Shown: positions 12,081 to 25,530 of the stretch, piece by piece
How positions within the stretch are numbered: position 1 is the first letter of the stretch
How the letters are laid out: every line of letters begins with the position of its first letter
DNA from: Urechis unicinctus
Lineage: Eukaryota; Annelida; Polychaeta; Xenopneusta; Urechidae
Assembly: GCA_034190875.2 (NCBI GenBank)
Contig: CM067346.1
Coordinates: 43,065,815-43,129,814 of the forward strand
DNA: 64,000 nt
Direction of reading: 5' to 3'
Position numbers and translations under genes: made by a program
Notes under the pieces: generated by a model
What the model saw: only the letters and a program-made list of their open reading frames with translations
Told to the model about the DNA's origin: nothing
Databases searched by the model: none

Positions 12081-13137
12081 GGTCAATATCATTTACTGAT
12101 ACAGTGGTGTAATATACATATCAAATGGCTACTTACAGCAAGTCCAACTGTCTGATAAGAATAATTCTTGCTGTGTCAACCCATGGGCACTTATACCAGG
12201 CAGTTTTTCCCACTTGTAAGGCTCTCTTCTGGTCGATTTCCCGACGCGTTATTGATCGACATCTTCAAGTATCTGTCATAGTGCAACTCATTTCGGACGG
12301 CTCCTGATACAGTTCGCCAAGTTCCCCTGTCCCATGGGCCTATCTTTACCTTGAGCTGAAACTAAGGTCAACGTAATCGAAAAAGTGAAAAAGAAGTGTA
12401 TCGAATAACTCCCTTAATAATGGTAGGATCGTTACAAAATTTGCTTTAATTTGTACCTCATTTAACTTGCTCTGTATATATGTCAGTGCATGAATCCGAT
12501 AGTTTTCCCAAGCGCCCCAGGTCGAGTGAATGAGTGAGTGAGAATAGGGTTTGACGGCACATCAACACTTTCGTGTTATATGGGGCCTCGATAGGTTAAT
12601 AGATAAGTTTGACCTGATTAAGCAGCCGCCTTCTAGGATAAATGGGAACAAAGACGGAAAACACATGGATGACGATGAAAAAGATGAAAATAAAAACGAT
12701 TAACAATCGCTTATATAATCGACAATCAGTAATCGATGGTCATAACTTGGGTCAAATATTGTAAGGGGCGGCGTCTAACAAATGGTAAGTTTTTATGGAT
12801 GTCGATGACGTCACTTCTGGTTATGAGCAAACAAATGTAATACAGCTTTGCAATCGGAAGTAAACACGTTTCTCGTCGTTAATGGTCGTATTGTAAAAAT
12901 GTTAGCACCTAACGATAGCCTATGCTATTCCGAACTTGTAAGTTATACATCTAAGTATAAACTGAGCTTAAAGTCCAAAAATGCGCCTCCAAATGCATTA
13001 ACATCCCGATATCTTTATTAATACTGATTCGATTTTGAAAATATTTCTATGTATTTGTAGGTAACTCATCTAGTACCAGTTCGTTTTCTCATGAGTAGCA
13101 GGTAAAAATTAGGAAAACAGCTAAACTTGCCATGAAA

Positions 13138-13290
13138 TCATTGTCCATCTATCATGGCCCCGGACAGCATTATTTATTTAATCAATTAGATCCCTTATAA
13201 AATCATCAATATACGTGCGACGATCATGAAAATTGGTTGAATTGTTGTTACCTAAAATCCATAATAACTTGGTCAATTGTGGGCAGATTT
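13138..13290. repeat. Dispersed repeat R1, copy A
   Basis: It matches 15235-15390 over about 150 bp with substitutions and small indels. Shared blocks include CTATCATGGCC and CGGACAGCAT, then AAATCATCAATAT and AATTGGTTGAA. No terminal inverted repeats were seen. It is likely an old interspersed element or a local duplication. Confidence 0.7.
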
Positions 13291-13300
13291 AGAATTTTTA

Positions 13301-13550
13301 TCGAATGACTGAGTGAGCAGGTGAGAGTACGTACGGGTGGTTTGCTAAATAAGGAGATAAATAACATACTAGGCGAGTGATTGAAGGAATGGGTGAGCAG
13401 GTGAGAGTGTGTGTGGGTGGTTTGCTGAATAAGGATATGAATAACATACCAGGCGAGTGATTGAATGAATGGGTGAGCATGTTAGTGTGCGTGTGGGTGG
13501 TTTGCTGAATCAGGAGATGAATAACATACCAGGCGAGAGATTGAATGACT
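13301..13550. repeat. 80-bp minisatellite, about three copies
   Basis: GTGAGCAG-type anchors recur at 13313, 13393 and 13473, an exact 80-bp period. Units include GGGTGGTTTGCTGAATAAGG and AATAACATACCAGGCGAG. It generates a 125-residue minus-strand open frame (13298-13675) that is repeat-derived and not a gene. Confidence 0.9.
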
Positions 13551-14599
13551 TGTGTGTATACGTAGTAATCAGCATACGCGTGAGTAAATGCGATTAAGCA
13601 AGTCACTTGTTCACTAGGGTGGGTTCTGTTGTTCAATGGGGTTGTACAGTTGTATTTTAAAAGATTCATATACATGCGGCTTTCTGGCTTTAAGCTGTTT
13701 CTAACTTAGGTCGCACAACATCACTCTGTGAATAGACAATTGATTCGACAAGGCAAAATTGTCCATAAAGTTATTCATGACAAGACAAACATTGGTGCAA
13801 ATACACTATATTGATCGCCAGCCAATCACAAGGAGATATTTCCGCTGCATCAACATATACATGTTTGCTAAAGGGCGAGGAAACTTCTATCTCGTTTACG
13901 TAAGCAGCTCTCGGCATATAAAATGAAAAAAATATTGTTTGAATTGTGAGGACTACAATCAATAGGACACGTCTTTCCCATGCTAGCCTGACTGGGTGCG
14001 ATTAGGTATGCGGTATGCCACTGTTGACCTATGTAGGCTCAATTCCGTTCTTGTTATCCCAAGATAATCACTGTACATTATATCCAGTCTATTTCATAAA
14101 ACATTCACGAATCATGACCACACATACCCTGTTGGTTTTCAGAGTGTGGGAATTTACTTCGTCGCTAACCACGTCTCCTGCTTTGCCTTTAAGTAGAACG
14201 ACCCCTCTATTGATCGTCCACTAGAGCAGTTTTCTCGATTAGGGATAGTGAGACGCAAAACAAATGTTGTTTAACTGGTGTAATGGTGATGATGAGAAAA
14301 CCTGGCTTGCATGTCAAATTACCAAGCTATAATGATTGATCAATTATTTTTTCTCCTTGAGTGTTAAGCTAACTAATAAAGCCATGTAAGTGCTGTGGTC
14401 TTGTTCGAATTGAACATGAAGATAACGGTACTATATATATATTTTTTTCCATTTTGTTTATACAAATAGCTAGTTGGACACAGGTAGGAGCAAGCTCGTC
14501 TTGACGATTGCGTCGTTCATCTTTATTTCATTGGTTTTAGTCAAACATAGGTCATTGAACGCATTAGATTGTATTGTTAAACCAATTATTATGGGCCAT

Positions 14600-14930
14600 G
14601 ATATGGTTGCGTATGTTAGGGTCAAAGATTTGGCTATGTACGTTGGGACCGTTGATGTGGTTAGATTTACTGGAATCTGGTTAGGTACGTAGGTATTGTC
14701 AATGTGATTATGTTGATGTGAATAAGTGCATGGAAGGGCGTTAATGTGGTCATGTACATATAGGACGTTCATGTGGGTAAGTACGTGGGGACCTTTGACG
14801 TGGTTTGGTCTGTGGGAGAGAGACGTTGATCTGATTTGGTACGCGGTGGTCATTGATCCTGTCAGCTATGTGTGGATCGCTGATGTCGATATGCTCGTGG
14901 GGATCGTTGTAGAGAAATTTTCTTATTTGC
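14600..14930. repeat. Degenerate short tandem array
   Basis: Recurrent but diverged units of the type GTTGATGTGGTTAGGTACGT spaced about 35-40 bp apart. Several overlapping open frames on both strands (14470-14953) arise from this G/T-rich bias. No coding family was recognised. Confidence 0.5.
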
Positions 14931-15234
14931 TTATCTTTGAACAACGTTGACATTTCTCACTGGATCTTAATATAATTTATCATGGCAGCCCGTTTGAACC
15001 ACACAGAATAATATATGAACAAAGAAAAGCTAGGCGTGTGCTTTGCACGGCCTCACGTAAATAAATATGGGGCACAAGAGCCAAGTCTTGGGGCAAATAT
15101 TAGCGGTAATGTGCATGCCCAAGATATAAAGCAACGACTATGCAAAGGTCGCCCCTACTCTCTGCACGCTGTCTAGTATGACACGCTGCGGTAATATTTA
15201 ATAAATAAGGCATTTCCTCGAGTCGGCTAAATCT

Positions 15235-15390
15235 TTGTCAATCTATCATGGCCTCGGACAGCATGATTTCTTAAATAAATCTGTACGCTTATATAATCAT
15301 CAATATGTGATGGTCATGATAATTGGTTGAACGGCGGTTGCCAAAAATTTAAAATCCATGATTTCTTTGCCAGCTGTGGACCAATTGTGT
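15235..15390. repeat. Dispersed repeat R1, copy B
   Basis: Partner of 13138-13290, in the same orientation, with added bases around 15350. Confidence 0.7.
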
Positions 15391-15400
15391 AATTTGTTTT

Positions 15401-15975
15401 AACGTTTAACGTTGGTTAGCTTCTAAATATGTGTTAGTTAACTTTTTTTTGTCTGGCGATACAAATCGCAATTTTTCAGTATATTGTTTAACGTTTGTCA
15501 GCTTCTATTTATTATTTTTTTTTTCTCGCAGTACAAGTCGCAATTTTCAATATGTTTTAGGAATATTAAAAAAAATGGAAGGTGTAATTAATGCGCAAAA
15601 CCAAGAAGTATTGTTTTGACCTTGAACGGAAACTAAATTCAAGGTCATCAAAAGAAATATCAAATAATTAATATCGCCATAGAAAATGAATCAGTCGTAA
15701 AAACAATTATAGATTATTGCAGCCTAATTGAATTGTAAACTTCTTCTGAATATGTAAGATTTCCATGACGACATGCGTTATGGTGATAATAATGATGATA
15801 ATGGCGTTGTTTCGTTTAACGTTGATCAGCTTCTAAACAAATTTTTTGTTTATTTTCTTTTGTTTCGTGATACAGGCCGCAATTTTTAATATATTTTCGA
15901 AATTTATTTACCTCGAAGGTGTAATTAATGCGATACCACCAGAGGTTTTGTTTTGATCTTGACCGTAAACTAAGA
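15401..15975. repeat. Three imperfect copies of an AT-rich repeat R2
   Basis: Copies start near 15401, 15487 and 15818. Each has TTTAACGTTNNTCAGCTTCTA, a T-rich run, then GATACAAGTCGCAATTTTCA and a TATATTTT end. After the second and third copies a related block recurs (CTTGANCGNAAACTAANNTCAAGGTCATC at about 15621 and 15958), with a weaker relative at about 12353. This looks like old, partly nested repeat DNA. Confidence 0.6.
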
Positions 15976-16109
15976 TCAAGGTCATCGATAGAACTTTTAA
16001 AACGAAATTAGCATGGAAAAGGTTTGTAATTGTTATATTTCCATGACGATAAGGGTTATGACGATGTTTGATGAACATGATCATGAAGATAACCTAATGG
16101 TGGTGATAG

Positions 16110-16118
16110 TGATGATGG

Positions 16119-16174
<56 letters not shown>

Positions 16175-16176
16175 AT
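16110..16176. repeat. (GAT)n trinucleotide microsatellite
   Basis: An uninterrupted GAT/ATG run of about 20 units with a slightly imperfect left edge. No gene covers it. Confidence 0.95.
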
Positions 16177-16539
16177 GATAAAGTAAACGTCATCATAGTT
16201 CGCCAAGTTCACTCATATACACATGGAGCTTTTGCCTTCTTTTGTATTGTCTGCTTACCACATGTTACGTATTTAATCTGTAATAATGTGTAAGTTGTAT
16301 AGACAAGCCAGTAGAGACGTTATAATGTAACGATGCATCTTGCCGAGAGACCAAGCGTCGAAAAACAATTAAGCTGTTATACTCTCTATTGGAAGAGTTG
16401 ATGAGGCATTGGTGATGGTATGTATTAATTGTATGAAGACATCGACAAGGATAATGCTGTTAAGGAGGCTGCCTCTCAAGGCTCACCTGACTAATCGGGA
16501 TAAAACCATCAGCAGCTAGGAGGAAACCTGGCTAGTCTG

Positions 16540-16850
16540 CGCCAGGTAGGTACACACCTGTCTCACCGTTGGTTAACACCTGTGAATGCTGTGATGTAAC
16601 ACCTGTCTTGCCCCTGATATGATGTGACACCTGCCTTTGCACTGATTGACTCCTGTATGCCTCTGATGTATCACCTGCCTTATCACTGACATGATTAGCA
16701 CCCGCATATTCTGTGATGTTAAGCAAAATAACTATGGGATTGACACATGTACACCTTTTCAACCTGTGGGTTTGCACCTGTTTCATCGCCCACGTGGTTC
16801 ACATCTATATATAGTGTTATTTCCCACCTGCATGCTGGGTGCACCTGTAA
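16540..16850. repeat. Degenerate array rich in CACCTG
   Basis: CACCTG or a one-base variant recurs about ten times at 20-27 bp spacing (about 16555, 16578, 16601, 16628, 16651, 16672, 16774 and so on), often as ACACCTGTNNTGC, with TGTGATG between. It is either a decayed minisatellite or an incidental cluster of E-box-like sites. An 84-residue minus-strand frame across it is not a credible gene. Confidence 0.55.
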
Positions 16851-16943
16851 CTATTCTACTTGCTCATTAATTGCCCTTGCAAGTGTTCTAGATCATGAAT
16901 GTTTCAATATTGAATGAACCGGTTGACTATTACCACGTTATGA

Positions 16944-18676
16944 TTATACTTCACCACTAACGCTATGACATGCATGCTTGAGATTTCTACTCTTGATGTA
17001 GATGCCGTTGGGGAAGTAGGCTGCACAGACAAAGCTAGCCAGAGTGTCCAACATAATTTCGGTCACTTCTGCTTCTGTTGAAAGAATCTGCAGATAACTG
17101 TTTACATCTGTATCTGCCTTCATGTAGACATGCAGCCAGGTTGCTTTTCCTATACGAGAGAACCTTCCAGCGTTGCTAGCGCCAGTGAACGAATGGAAGG
17201 ATGTGAAAGTCTTAGCTCTTTCTGTCCCTGTTGCTCTCCATATTGGCTCTATCCCCAATGGAAATGGACATGTTCTTTAGCATGAGGTCATAGTTTGCTA
17301 TGACTAACACTAGGATATCTGTGTCTGGGGAGAAGAAAACCATATGTGCATCCGGTGGGTTTCGCTGTGATGCCAGAACAGACTGGTAGATCAGCAGTGT
17401 GTCTGCTTCTTTATGATTGTTGTCCTGGAAAACAAATTTTTGTTACTCCTAGTATGCTAATAAGAAGAGATGATGACCAGTTTGTGTGATGTACTGTTGT
17501 TCGTTGCAGCAAGATAGTTGGTCAGGTCAGCCTTCGTCTTGTTATGTGAAAGTAACCTGCTCATTGAGATGTGTTTTATGTTTGTGTCATCTCGGACCTG
17601 ATACTGGATTGGTGCTCTTCTTTACATTCCTTTATCCCAGGTAGCACTCTTCCCTGTATGTGTCAAATACAAGGCTGATTTCATCATAATCTCGTGTGAG
17701 GGACATTGAAGCATTCACGGAGATATTTGACTGTCACTGTGATTGTTGGTTTCTTAGCCATCTTCTGCCGTCTACTAGGGTTACCTTGCGACTTGGAGCA
17801 TATGGTTTGGTGTCCATCCTATCTTCTGGCAGGTGATCCTTCTGCAGAGTTTCCGCTGTAGCCTACTTGTTGAGGAGGTGGATCAACTTCGATTTTCCAG
17901 GCATGGCAGGATTGTACCATCTGGAGCAAAAATGGCAATTGGTGTCAGAGTGAATGCGTGGTTCCTAATGGCCTCTTTCTGGTTGATGTCTCTGCTAAAC
18001 CTGGCCAGGACCATCAGTCTGCCATACAAGTCCTTGGTCTCCTTTAGATCCACATTCTTGGTTTACTGTGGTTTTCTTGTTTGCAGACATGAACATCTTG
18101 CTGTTCTTCTTCTTTACTGGTGCCCATAGGATGACATCTCCATTGATTCGCTCTGAAAATTAGTCTTCATACAGCTTTTGACCAGTCACATCTGCATTCA
18201 AGATCGTTGGTACATACTTATCAGGGATGTAGGCATGAGTGATCACATTGTGCAGCTTGTCACCTTCAGCGGCAAATGAATTTCATGTTTCAGTATGGCT
18301 GCCTTGATCTTGTCGATAATATCATGCTCCTTCTTGACAGCACTTGGCCCATGGTCATGATGTCATGATGTGACCATGAAGAACCTATGTCTAAGTTTGG
18401 CAGTCTTCAAGATGCAGATGAGTCCAGAATGAATTTTTATCAGCTTGTTCAGATGCTCGCATGCATGGTCCGCCCAGATGGATACAAAGGGACTGCCATT
18501 CTTTGTGACTGCAATGTTGCCTGCTTGCAGCTCTGACCTGGTTTCATGCATGTCTGGGATGTATACGGCAGAAATTGACAAGCTACCTCCTACCCATGGA
18601 GCTCTGAGCAACATGTCCTGAAAGTCCATATTCAAGCCAGAGTATGGGGACAGGCTAGCATTGCTGGTGCCCATAG
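16944..18676 (-). pseudogene. Decayed transposon-associated ORF with PIN/FEN-like acidic motifs
   Basis: Minus-strand fragments in several frames, read from high to low coordinates. 18674-18363 includes WADHACEHLNKLIKIHSGL. 17415-17330 includes NHKEADTLLIYQSVLASQRN. 17334-17260 includes FFSPDTDILVLVIANYD. 17258-16944 includes SFTGASNAGRFSRIGKATW and FVCAAYFPNGIYIK. I recall the same ordered blocks from a high-copy uncharacterised protein family in marine-invertebrate genomes, where an EADT, SPDTD, GCDT series resembles the acidic triad of PIN/FEN-type nucleases. Here the third block reads GASN, and multiple frame changes break the ORF. The plus-strand ORF at 17833-18129 is a shadow. Function and element class are not established. 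Confidence 0.55.
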
Positions 18677-18946
18677 GATGGATGAGGTGGCGGGATATCG
18701 CGGGAAATCACGCGACCCAATATTTTCCAAAATGGCGGTCATCGTATCCCAATTTTTTAGGAAATGATATATAGATGGCATTTCTTGAAGAGTGGGGTTA
18801 AGTTTTTTGGTGCGTTAGGACTTTTTTTTGTACAGGCTCATGATATATGTTTTTTTCTAGATGCGTTAGCCAAACGCATTTTCTTGGACGCACGGAAAAT
18901 GTAAAGCAGAACGGTATATATTCATATTACCGTTCGACAGGAGCTA

Positions 18947-19296
18947 TACAATGACAAGCAACATGCATGTGATGAAACACCTGGTGTGTATTACAGATGT
19001 GCAAACTAGCTGTCTATGTCAGGCCGAGGAGAAGAAGAGTGAACTGTAGGGAGGTCAACAGGAGCTCCTTGCTAAGGTGGAGAATTACGAGGAGATCCAC
19101 GCTAGCACTGTGAGTAACAACGCTTGTCGATTCTGGCTGATAACGCGAGGCCTGTGATGTGTGAGGTGAAGTTGTGATGTGGTGGTCAAGACAGGTGCTT
19201 GTGTGATCATAGGAGACGATGTTGCGGACACTGGAGAGCAGTGTGGAATACGAAGAGCCGAAATGGAAGGAGAAGGTTGACAACGTCACACAGCCT
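18947..19296 (+). pseudogene. RRBP1-like exon pair, duplicated and broken
   Basis: A copy of 338-694 containing the second and third listed exons and the intron between them. The first copied exon has an in-frame TAG (GAACTGTAG, where unit 1 has GAACTGGAG) and a short deletion (ACTCGTCTGAGT lost or altered). The second is cut off after GACAACGTCACACAGC and fused to 3' UTR sequence. It cannot encode a coiled coil. Confidence 0.85.
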
Positions 19297-20051
19297 CTCA
19301 TTTAAGACAAGTAATGGCAGATTGCTGGTTGGTAGTGCTGGCATACTGTAGGTAGAATGTTGGGAGGGCTACTGAGCGTCAGGTAACTGGGAATCAACAC
19401 CAATTTTCTCTCTTTAGCTGTCATTCACTGCCTGGCTCATTGGAAATGTGCAACTTTTGTCAACACACAGGATCTGTATGATGTAGTTTGGAATAAAGTG
19501 ATTTCTATTATGATGTTGCATTGTTAAACCAGCTACACAGTTTTTGTACCCTGCTAATGGCTTTTACTGGACTGTTTTCCGCTACATATTCAGCTGCTAG
19601 CATCCTATCATTCCGAGAGGAATGAGAGGTTTATGTCCATGATTTGAGGGTTTCATAGATGTATGATGTGAATTGGTGGTTAGGTGTCCACTTTGGTAGA
19701 CACTCGTTATATGGTATATTTAACAATGACGTTATGGTATCTAAGTTTTCATGAATAAATGTCGTCAGTTATAAAACTACATCCTACTGCAGCACTAAGG
19801 CAGTCCATGCAAATAAGTTAGGTGCAATGGTACAATTTCCTATATACAATATGTAAAGCAAAAGCCAAACCATATTGTAAACGAATCTCCCATGAGTGGA
19901 GTGGTTTCGCACAAAGAATGCCTAGAAGTTAAAACGAAGGTCGAGGCTTTTTCCTCCCGTTATTGCACACAATGCAACCCTCTTGTGCACATCACAATAT
20001 ATAAGCAATCTAGACATGTATAAAGTGCGATAAATATATTTATAATTCATA

Positions 20052-21350
<1,299 letters not shown>

Positions 21351-21949
21351 TGGCCCCTGACAAGCACTTTGAGTAAGAGTACGTCCTTGTCTCTCACATG
21401 TACACCATCACAATGTCTAACAGGTTAATATGTACACTTTAAAAAAAACATATTTCATAAATAGCCAGTAGACTACTTCTTTGAGAACAGGAAACAAAAG
21501 GGCATTCTGCAGATCTATCCAAAAAACAAAACTTCCAGGAAACGATTGGAACAATTACCCCAATAATTAGCTGTTCGTTTCAATTCAACCGTACAGCGAA
21601 ATCGTGCAGTGCACACTGGAATCAACAACGCATGTGATGCACTGATTAAAATAAACAACCATGCATTAACGCACCTCCCCATGATGCATAACAAACCTCA
21701 CCATTATGCTCAGTGTATCTTACCAAAACACTATCATCACAATGCAATATCGCAAATCAATATAACACATAGCGCTCTTAATCATAATGCATCTCACCCA
21801 AACGCATCACGTTATGCAAAAAAAATACATAACGCAATAATGGGCCACGCCATGGGAACACGAATCAGGGATAAATATACAAAAATAACATGTAATTACA
21901 CTAGTATTGCCACTCTAACACATCATCATTTCTTCGGGTTTTTTCAGAG

Positions 21950-24676
21950 TTAGTTGCCTCCCCCTGCCGCACCAAGAAGACACATGAAGATAATAATGAT
22001 ATCGAGATAGAGCTGGGTGGCACCGTAAATGTACTCCTCCTCGCTCAGACAATGTTTCTTGTTGCCCATTATTTGCTGGGTCTCGATCGCAAGGAACTAA
22101 ACACACATTTTCACGTGGTAGATCAAACAGAAGATTTAAAAACTACAGTGAATTGAAACACTGTGCACGATGATGCAGATAGAAATGCTTAATTATACAC
22201 ACCAGAGCAAAGACGAGGGCACCTAAACTTCCATATACGATGTTCAAAATCTTGAACTGCGGAAAAACATAACATTATATATTTTGTGCACAAATTCATT
22301 TGGCATCCTAGATAGATGGTAAAGGAAACGTTTGAACGCATATCTGATAGCCTTCACATTGGTTGATTCTGCGTGATTTGTTTTCCTTTGTAACCTGGCA
22401 AAATATTTAATATTACTGAGATACCAAGTACCTGTTGACTGTTATGATTGATTCCGTATGCTAAGCCAATAGCTATCCCGAATAAAAAGACCGTGATGAG
22501 TAAGGCGAATCCGATCAGGGTACAGTAGCTGCGAGTGAAGTCAATCTGAAGTTGGCAGACGCAGCATTAAATTTCATCAACATTAAGTCAAATTGCTTTA
22601 GGTTGCTTTCATAACTGTAGTTAAATGGAAGATGCCAGTAATCACAAAAACTTTGTCCAGTAAACCGTTAAACGACATGCCAATGCGAATGTGTTATATA
22701 CAAAGGTGGGGTAAATACGAACAGATAAGAAGCTATGAATTTCTTTTAAAATTAAATTAACATTGGATTATTTCCAACCTTTGTCTGACACGCGAAAATC
22801 GACACTGCGACGCAGACACCGGCAGTCACGGCCATGACAATCAACACGATCCCTGTATCATGGTAGCTGCAGATTACCGACGAACAATAATACACAAATA
22901 ATCACCACAAATCGAAGGTCGCATCGTTTGGCAAGAAAACGCTCATTATTCGTCCACAGGAGTCTAAGGAGTCCCAAGTAAAGTAGAAACGGAACGCCGG
23001 TGAAAACAACTGAATCACACTATAATAGAAGTAAGCTATTGATCGACGATAATGTTATCATACCCACTAATTTTAATGTTCATTTATGGAACACTGCAGT
23101 AAATAAAAGGAGGATTTCCAAACGCTATTCTACATACCTGCTGATGGTGGCGGTCATCAATGACAAGGCTAGAGTCTACACAAAGGCAGTTGGGTCATTA
23201 ACATCACAAATAACAAGAAGGCTATATATATAGTTTTAAAGTTCATAATATAAAATACACACGTTAGTATATGTATCATATTTCCCCAGATTCAATCTAA
23301 TACTTACGAAAATAATAAGTGCAAGGTAGTTGTAGGGGTACTTCCGTCTCACGACAGGACAGCAGACAAGAGCGATGTAAGTCGCAAGAAAGACAACACT
23401 GCAAAGTCAACATTGTGGCCTGTATTATTGTAAACGTAGTTCGCGTAACTTACAAGCGCCGTAATTTAAATATTTTTTAATTCCATAATACAATTTTAAC
23501 ACGATCCTTACTAGGCGGCGATGTAAAGCCAAAAACCCTTCGTCATCATAAAGTTTTTAATAGGCTCCCTGTGGCAAAACAATGCATATGTAACAAGTTA
23601 CAAATTTACACAGCATCAGACAACAAGACTGGTTTACTTAAAGTGGTGTAAATTCAAAAAGTTTAACTTCACCTATTGTTAAGATACTACGCAATTTATA
23701 TTCACTTACATGCAGTCACATAGACATGTTTGAGAATATTAACTTATGTGATATCATCATTCATTATATCTGGGTCATCATCAATGTAGAACATATTCTT
23801 TTGATGTTTTCAACAGCACAGCATACAATAAAATATGATCTTACACGAATATGAAGACGCATATGAGAGCTACGGTAAACAGCAGCTGCACTGTCAGAAT
23901 CATGTACACCTGAAAACCATGTCCTAAATCGATCAAGTTATTTTAAAGACCATTGAAAAATGTATTTGAAGGGAGCAAGGAGTTACATATACAGGTATAT
24001 GAACCTCCTTGGATAGAGCAAGAAATTGTGTCTGATTGCGTGTTGATAATGCATCTGTGTCCGTGTAATAATTTTGCATGCTAGTGGGTGTGGCTGGTTG
24101 TAGAACAGGCATTTTGGCTGGACTATTATGTTCCTACCCTCAATCTAGCACCGAGTTACTTAGAGGACCTAGTATCATACTTCCGTCTGCGGGTTTTATG
24201 GTAGGATCATAATAGTCAAACCCAAGCGCCCGTGGGTTATAGACTATTCGCTACCTTTCTGATGAAGGCCACGCGGATGTTTTTGTTGTCAAACGAAGCC
24301 CCAGCCCAATCATCCGACGCACGGTTAGTGCCTGTCAAACACAGTACATGTTCGCTCGTTCATTACTAAATTCAGTGGAGAGAGGCGACGTTGATGAATA
24401 TTGGGAATGGACACGAGGATCATATTTGAAGAACTCACGTGGTGGCTCTGATGTGGACGCGGTGTATGTAGGGGGATTCTGTCGAGGTGGTGGAGGCTGA
24501 GAGTAGGCAGCGGGATACGGTACAGACGCTCCCTGGGGGTTGGAGTAGGTGGTTGGCGGTGGGTAAGCCGCATTGGAACCTGGTGGTGGCGGGTAGTGCG
24601 CTGCGGGTCCTTGTGGTGGTAGGTAGTTGCCATCCATCTCATTGTAATTAGGGTGGACGGCGTGTAGCTTGGACAT
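21950..24676 (-). CDS. Lifeguard/TMBIM (Bax inhibitor-1 family) protein, copy 2, full length
   Basis: The predicted role is as for copy 1: a seven-helix endomembrane protein that modulates Ca2+ leak and cell death. Exons (- strand, in order): 24439-24676, 24255-24331, 23845-23909, 23512-23568, 23308-23398, 23138-23175, 22779-22866, 22432-22545, 22203-22256, 21950-22096. They sum to 969 nt, 322 residues, with every phase matching. The Pro/Tyr-rich cytosolic N-terminus spans residues 1-80. The family core starts at NIRVAFIRKVYMILTVQLL, then VEPIKNF, CCPVVRRKYPYNYLALIIF, LALSLMTATISS, FACQTKIDFTRSYCTLIGF, ETQQIMGNKKHCLSEEEYI, and a final helix beginning YGATQLYLDIIIIF with the conserved LD. It ends in a short Gly-rich tail, GAAGGGN. 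The usual LDTQ motif reads IETQ in both copies. Length and helix count are normal for the family. It is the only intact lifeguard in the window. Confidence 0.92.
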
Positions 24677-25463
24677 GGCTCACCAGCAACGTCGGATGAT
24701 GATCATAAGGTTTAGTACCTGAAATTTATCAAGCAGAAAATAAGGAATGGAACGACTGCTAATAATCAGGATTAACCGAGGAAATCCCTCATTGGTCACC
24801 CGTGTGCGCACAGGTACTATGTGGTCAATATCATTTACTGACACAGTGGTGTAATAAATATTAAATGGCTACTTACGGTGAAAACCAACCGTCTGTCGCT
24901 CCCGGAAAGAAGAGTTCCAGTTATGTCAACGCAAAACGCTGTCGTGCGAAAGGCGTAGTCACGTACACTCAAGGCAAAACATCTATTTCAGCAGTGTTCA
25001 GGTAATTTCTAAATATGACCCAGGCCTTGGCTGCGCACATTCTGGAGGGGCTACTCGCATTGATGTACGAAAATCTCTTATGACTTTTTTCATTTTAAGC
25101 AGTTAGAACAGAAGAGATTCATCGTTTGCGTATGACTCTCTTCCGAAAGAATTATAGATATATGCGACCTGGTTATGCTTTGAACTAAAGTATCATAAAT
25201 CCGGGCCATGACAAAAGTGACCCCTCCCGAACTAATACACGATACACACGAGAACCGACGCGACCCCCGCGCGTTGCTAATATCATCGGGAAGGCAGTTA
25301 TTTTTCCTCTTGAAATGTTTTCTTCTGATCAATTTCCAGACGCGTCGCGTTATTGATCGACTTGTATAAGAGTTGGTCATGGTCCATATCATTTGGCACG
25401 GCTCCAACCCTTAAAGCACATTTGTTTTTTCAAGCCGTACCACTCACCAAGTTAGATATCTGT

Positions 25464-25530
25464 TAGCTCCGGTCGAACGGTAATATGAATATAAACCACG
25501 TCTACTCAGATGTCTTGTAGGGCTAGATAT
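25464..25530 (+). repeat. Dispersed repeat R3 (TAGCTCCGGTCG...)
   Basis: TAGCTCCGGTCGAACGGTAA plus the following TATGAATATAAACC recurs at 37424-37458, and in inverse orientation at 18913-18946. The adjoining CGTCTACTCAGATGTCTTGT and GGGCTAGA recur at about 40230-40256. These are probably terminal pieces of one interspersed element. The rest of 25531-26100 shows no gene and is LRPPRC 3' flank. Confidence 0.6.

Larger units (their letters stand above)
7513..12310. repeat. Segmental duplication, unit 1 (lifeguard copy 1 and flanks)
   Basis: This block aligns in order with 19297-25410. It holds the RRBP1-like 3' UTR end, a TA microsatellite, the entire lifeguard gene with introns, and about 0.5 kb of its 5' flank. 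Introns and flanks are shared as well as exons, so this is a DNA duplication and not retroposition. A further 357 bases of the same copied unit lie at 338-694 and match 18947-19296. Boundaries were set by eye and the right end is approximate. Confidence 0.85.
12311..16109. other. Non-coding, repeat-rich intergenic region
   Basis: I see no credible exons between the duplicated block and the decayed transposon ORF, and no frame shows family motifs or paired splice sites. The interval holds an 80-bp minisatellite, two copies of a roughly 150-bp dispersed repeat, a degenerate GTTGATGTGG-type array and three copies of an AT-rich repeat, each listed separately. Confidence 0.6.

Noticed and set aside
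13298-13675. 125-residue minus-strand frame
   Set aside because: Generated by the 80-bp minisatellite.
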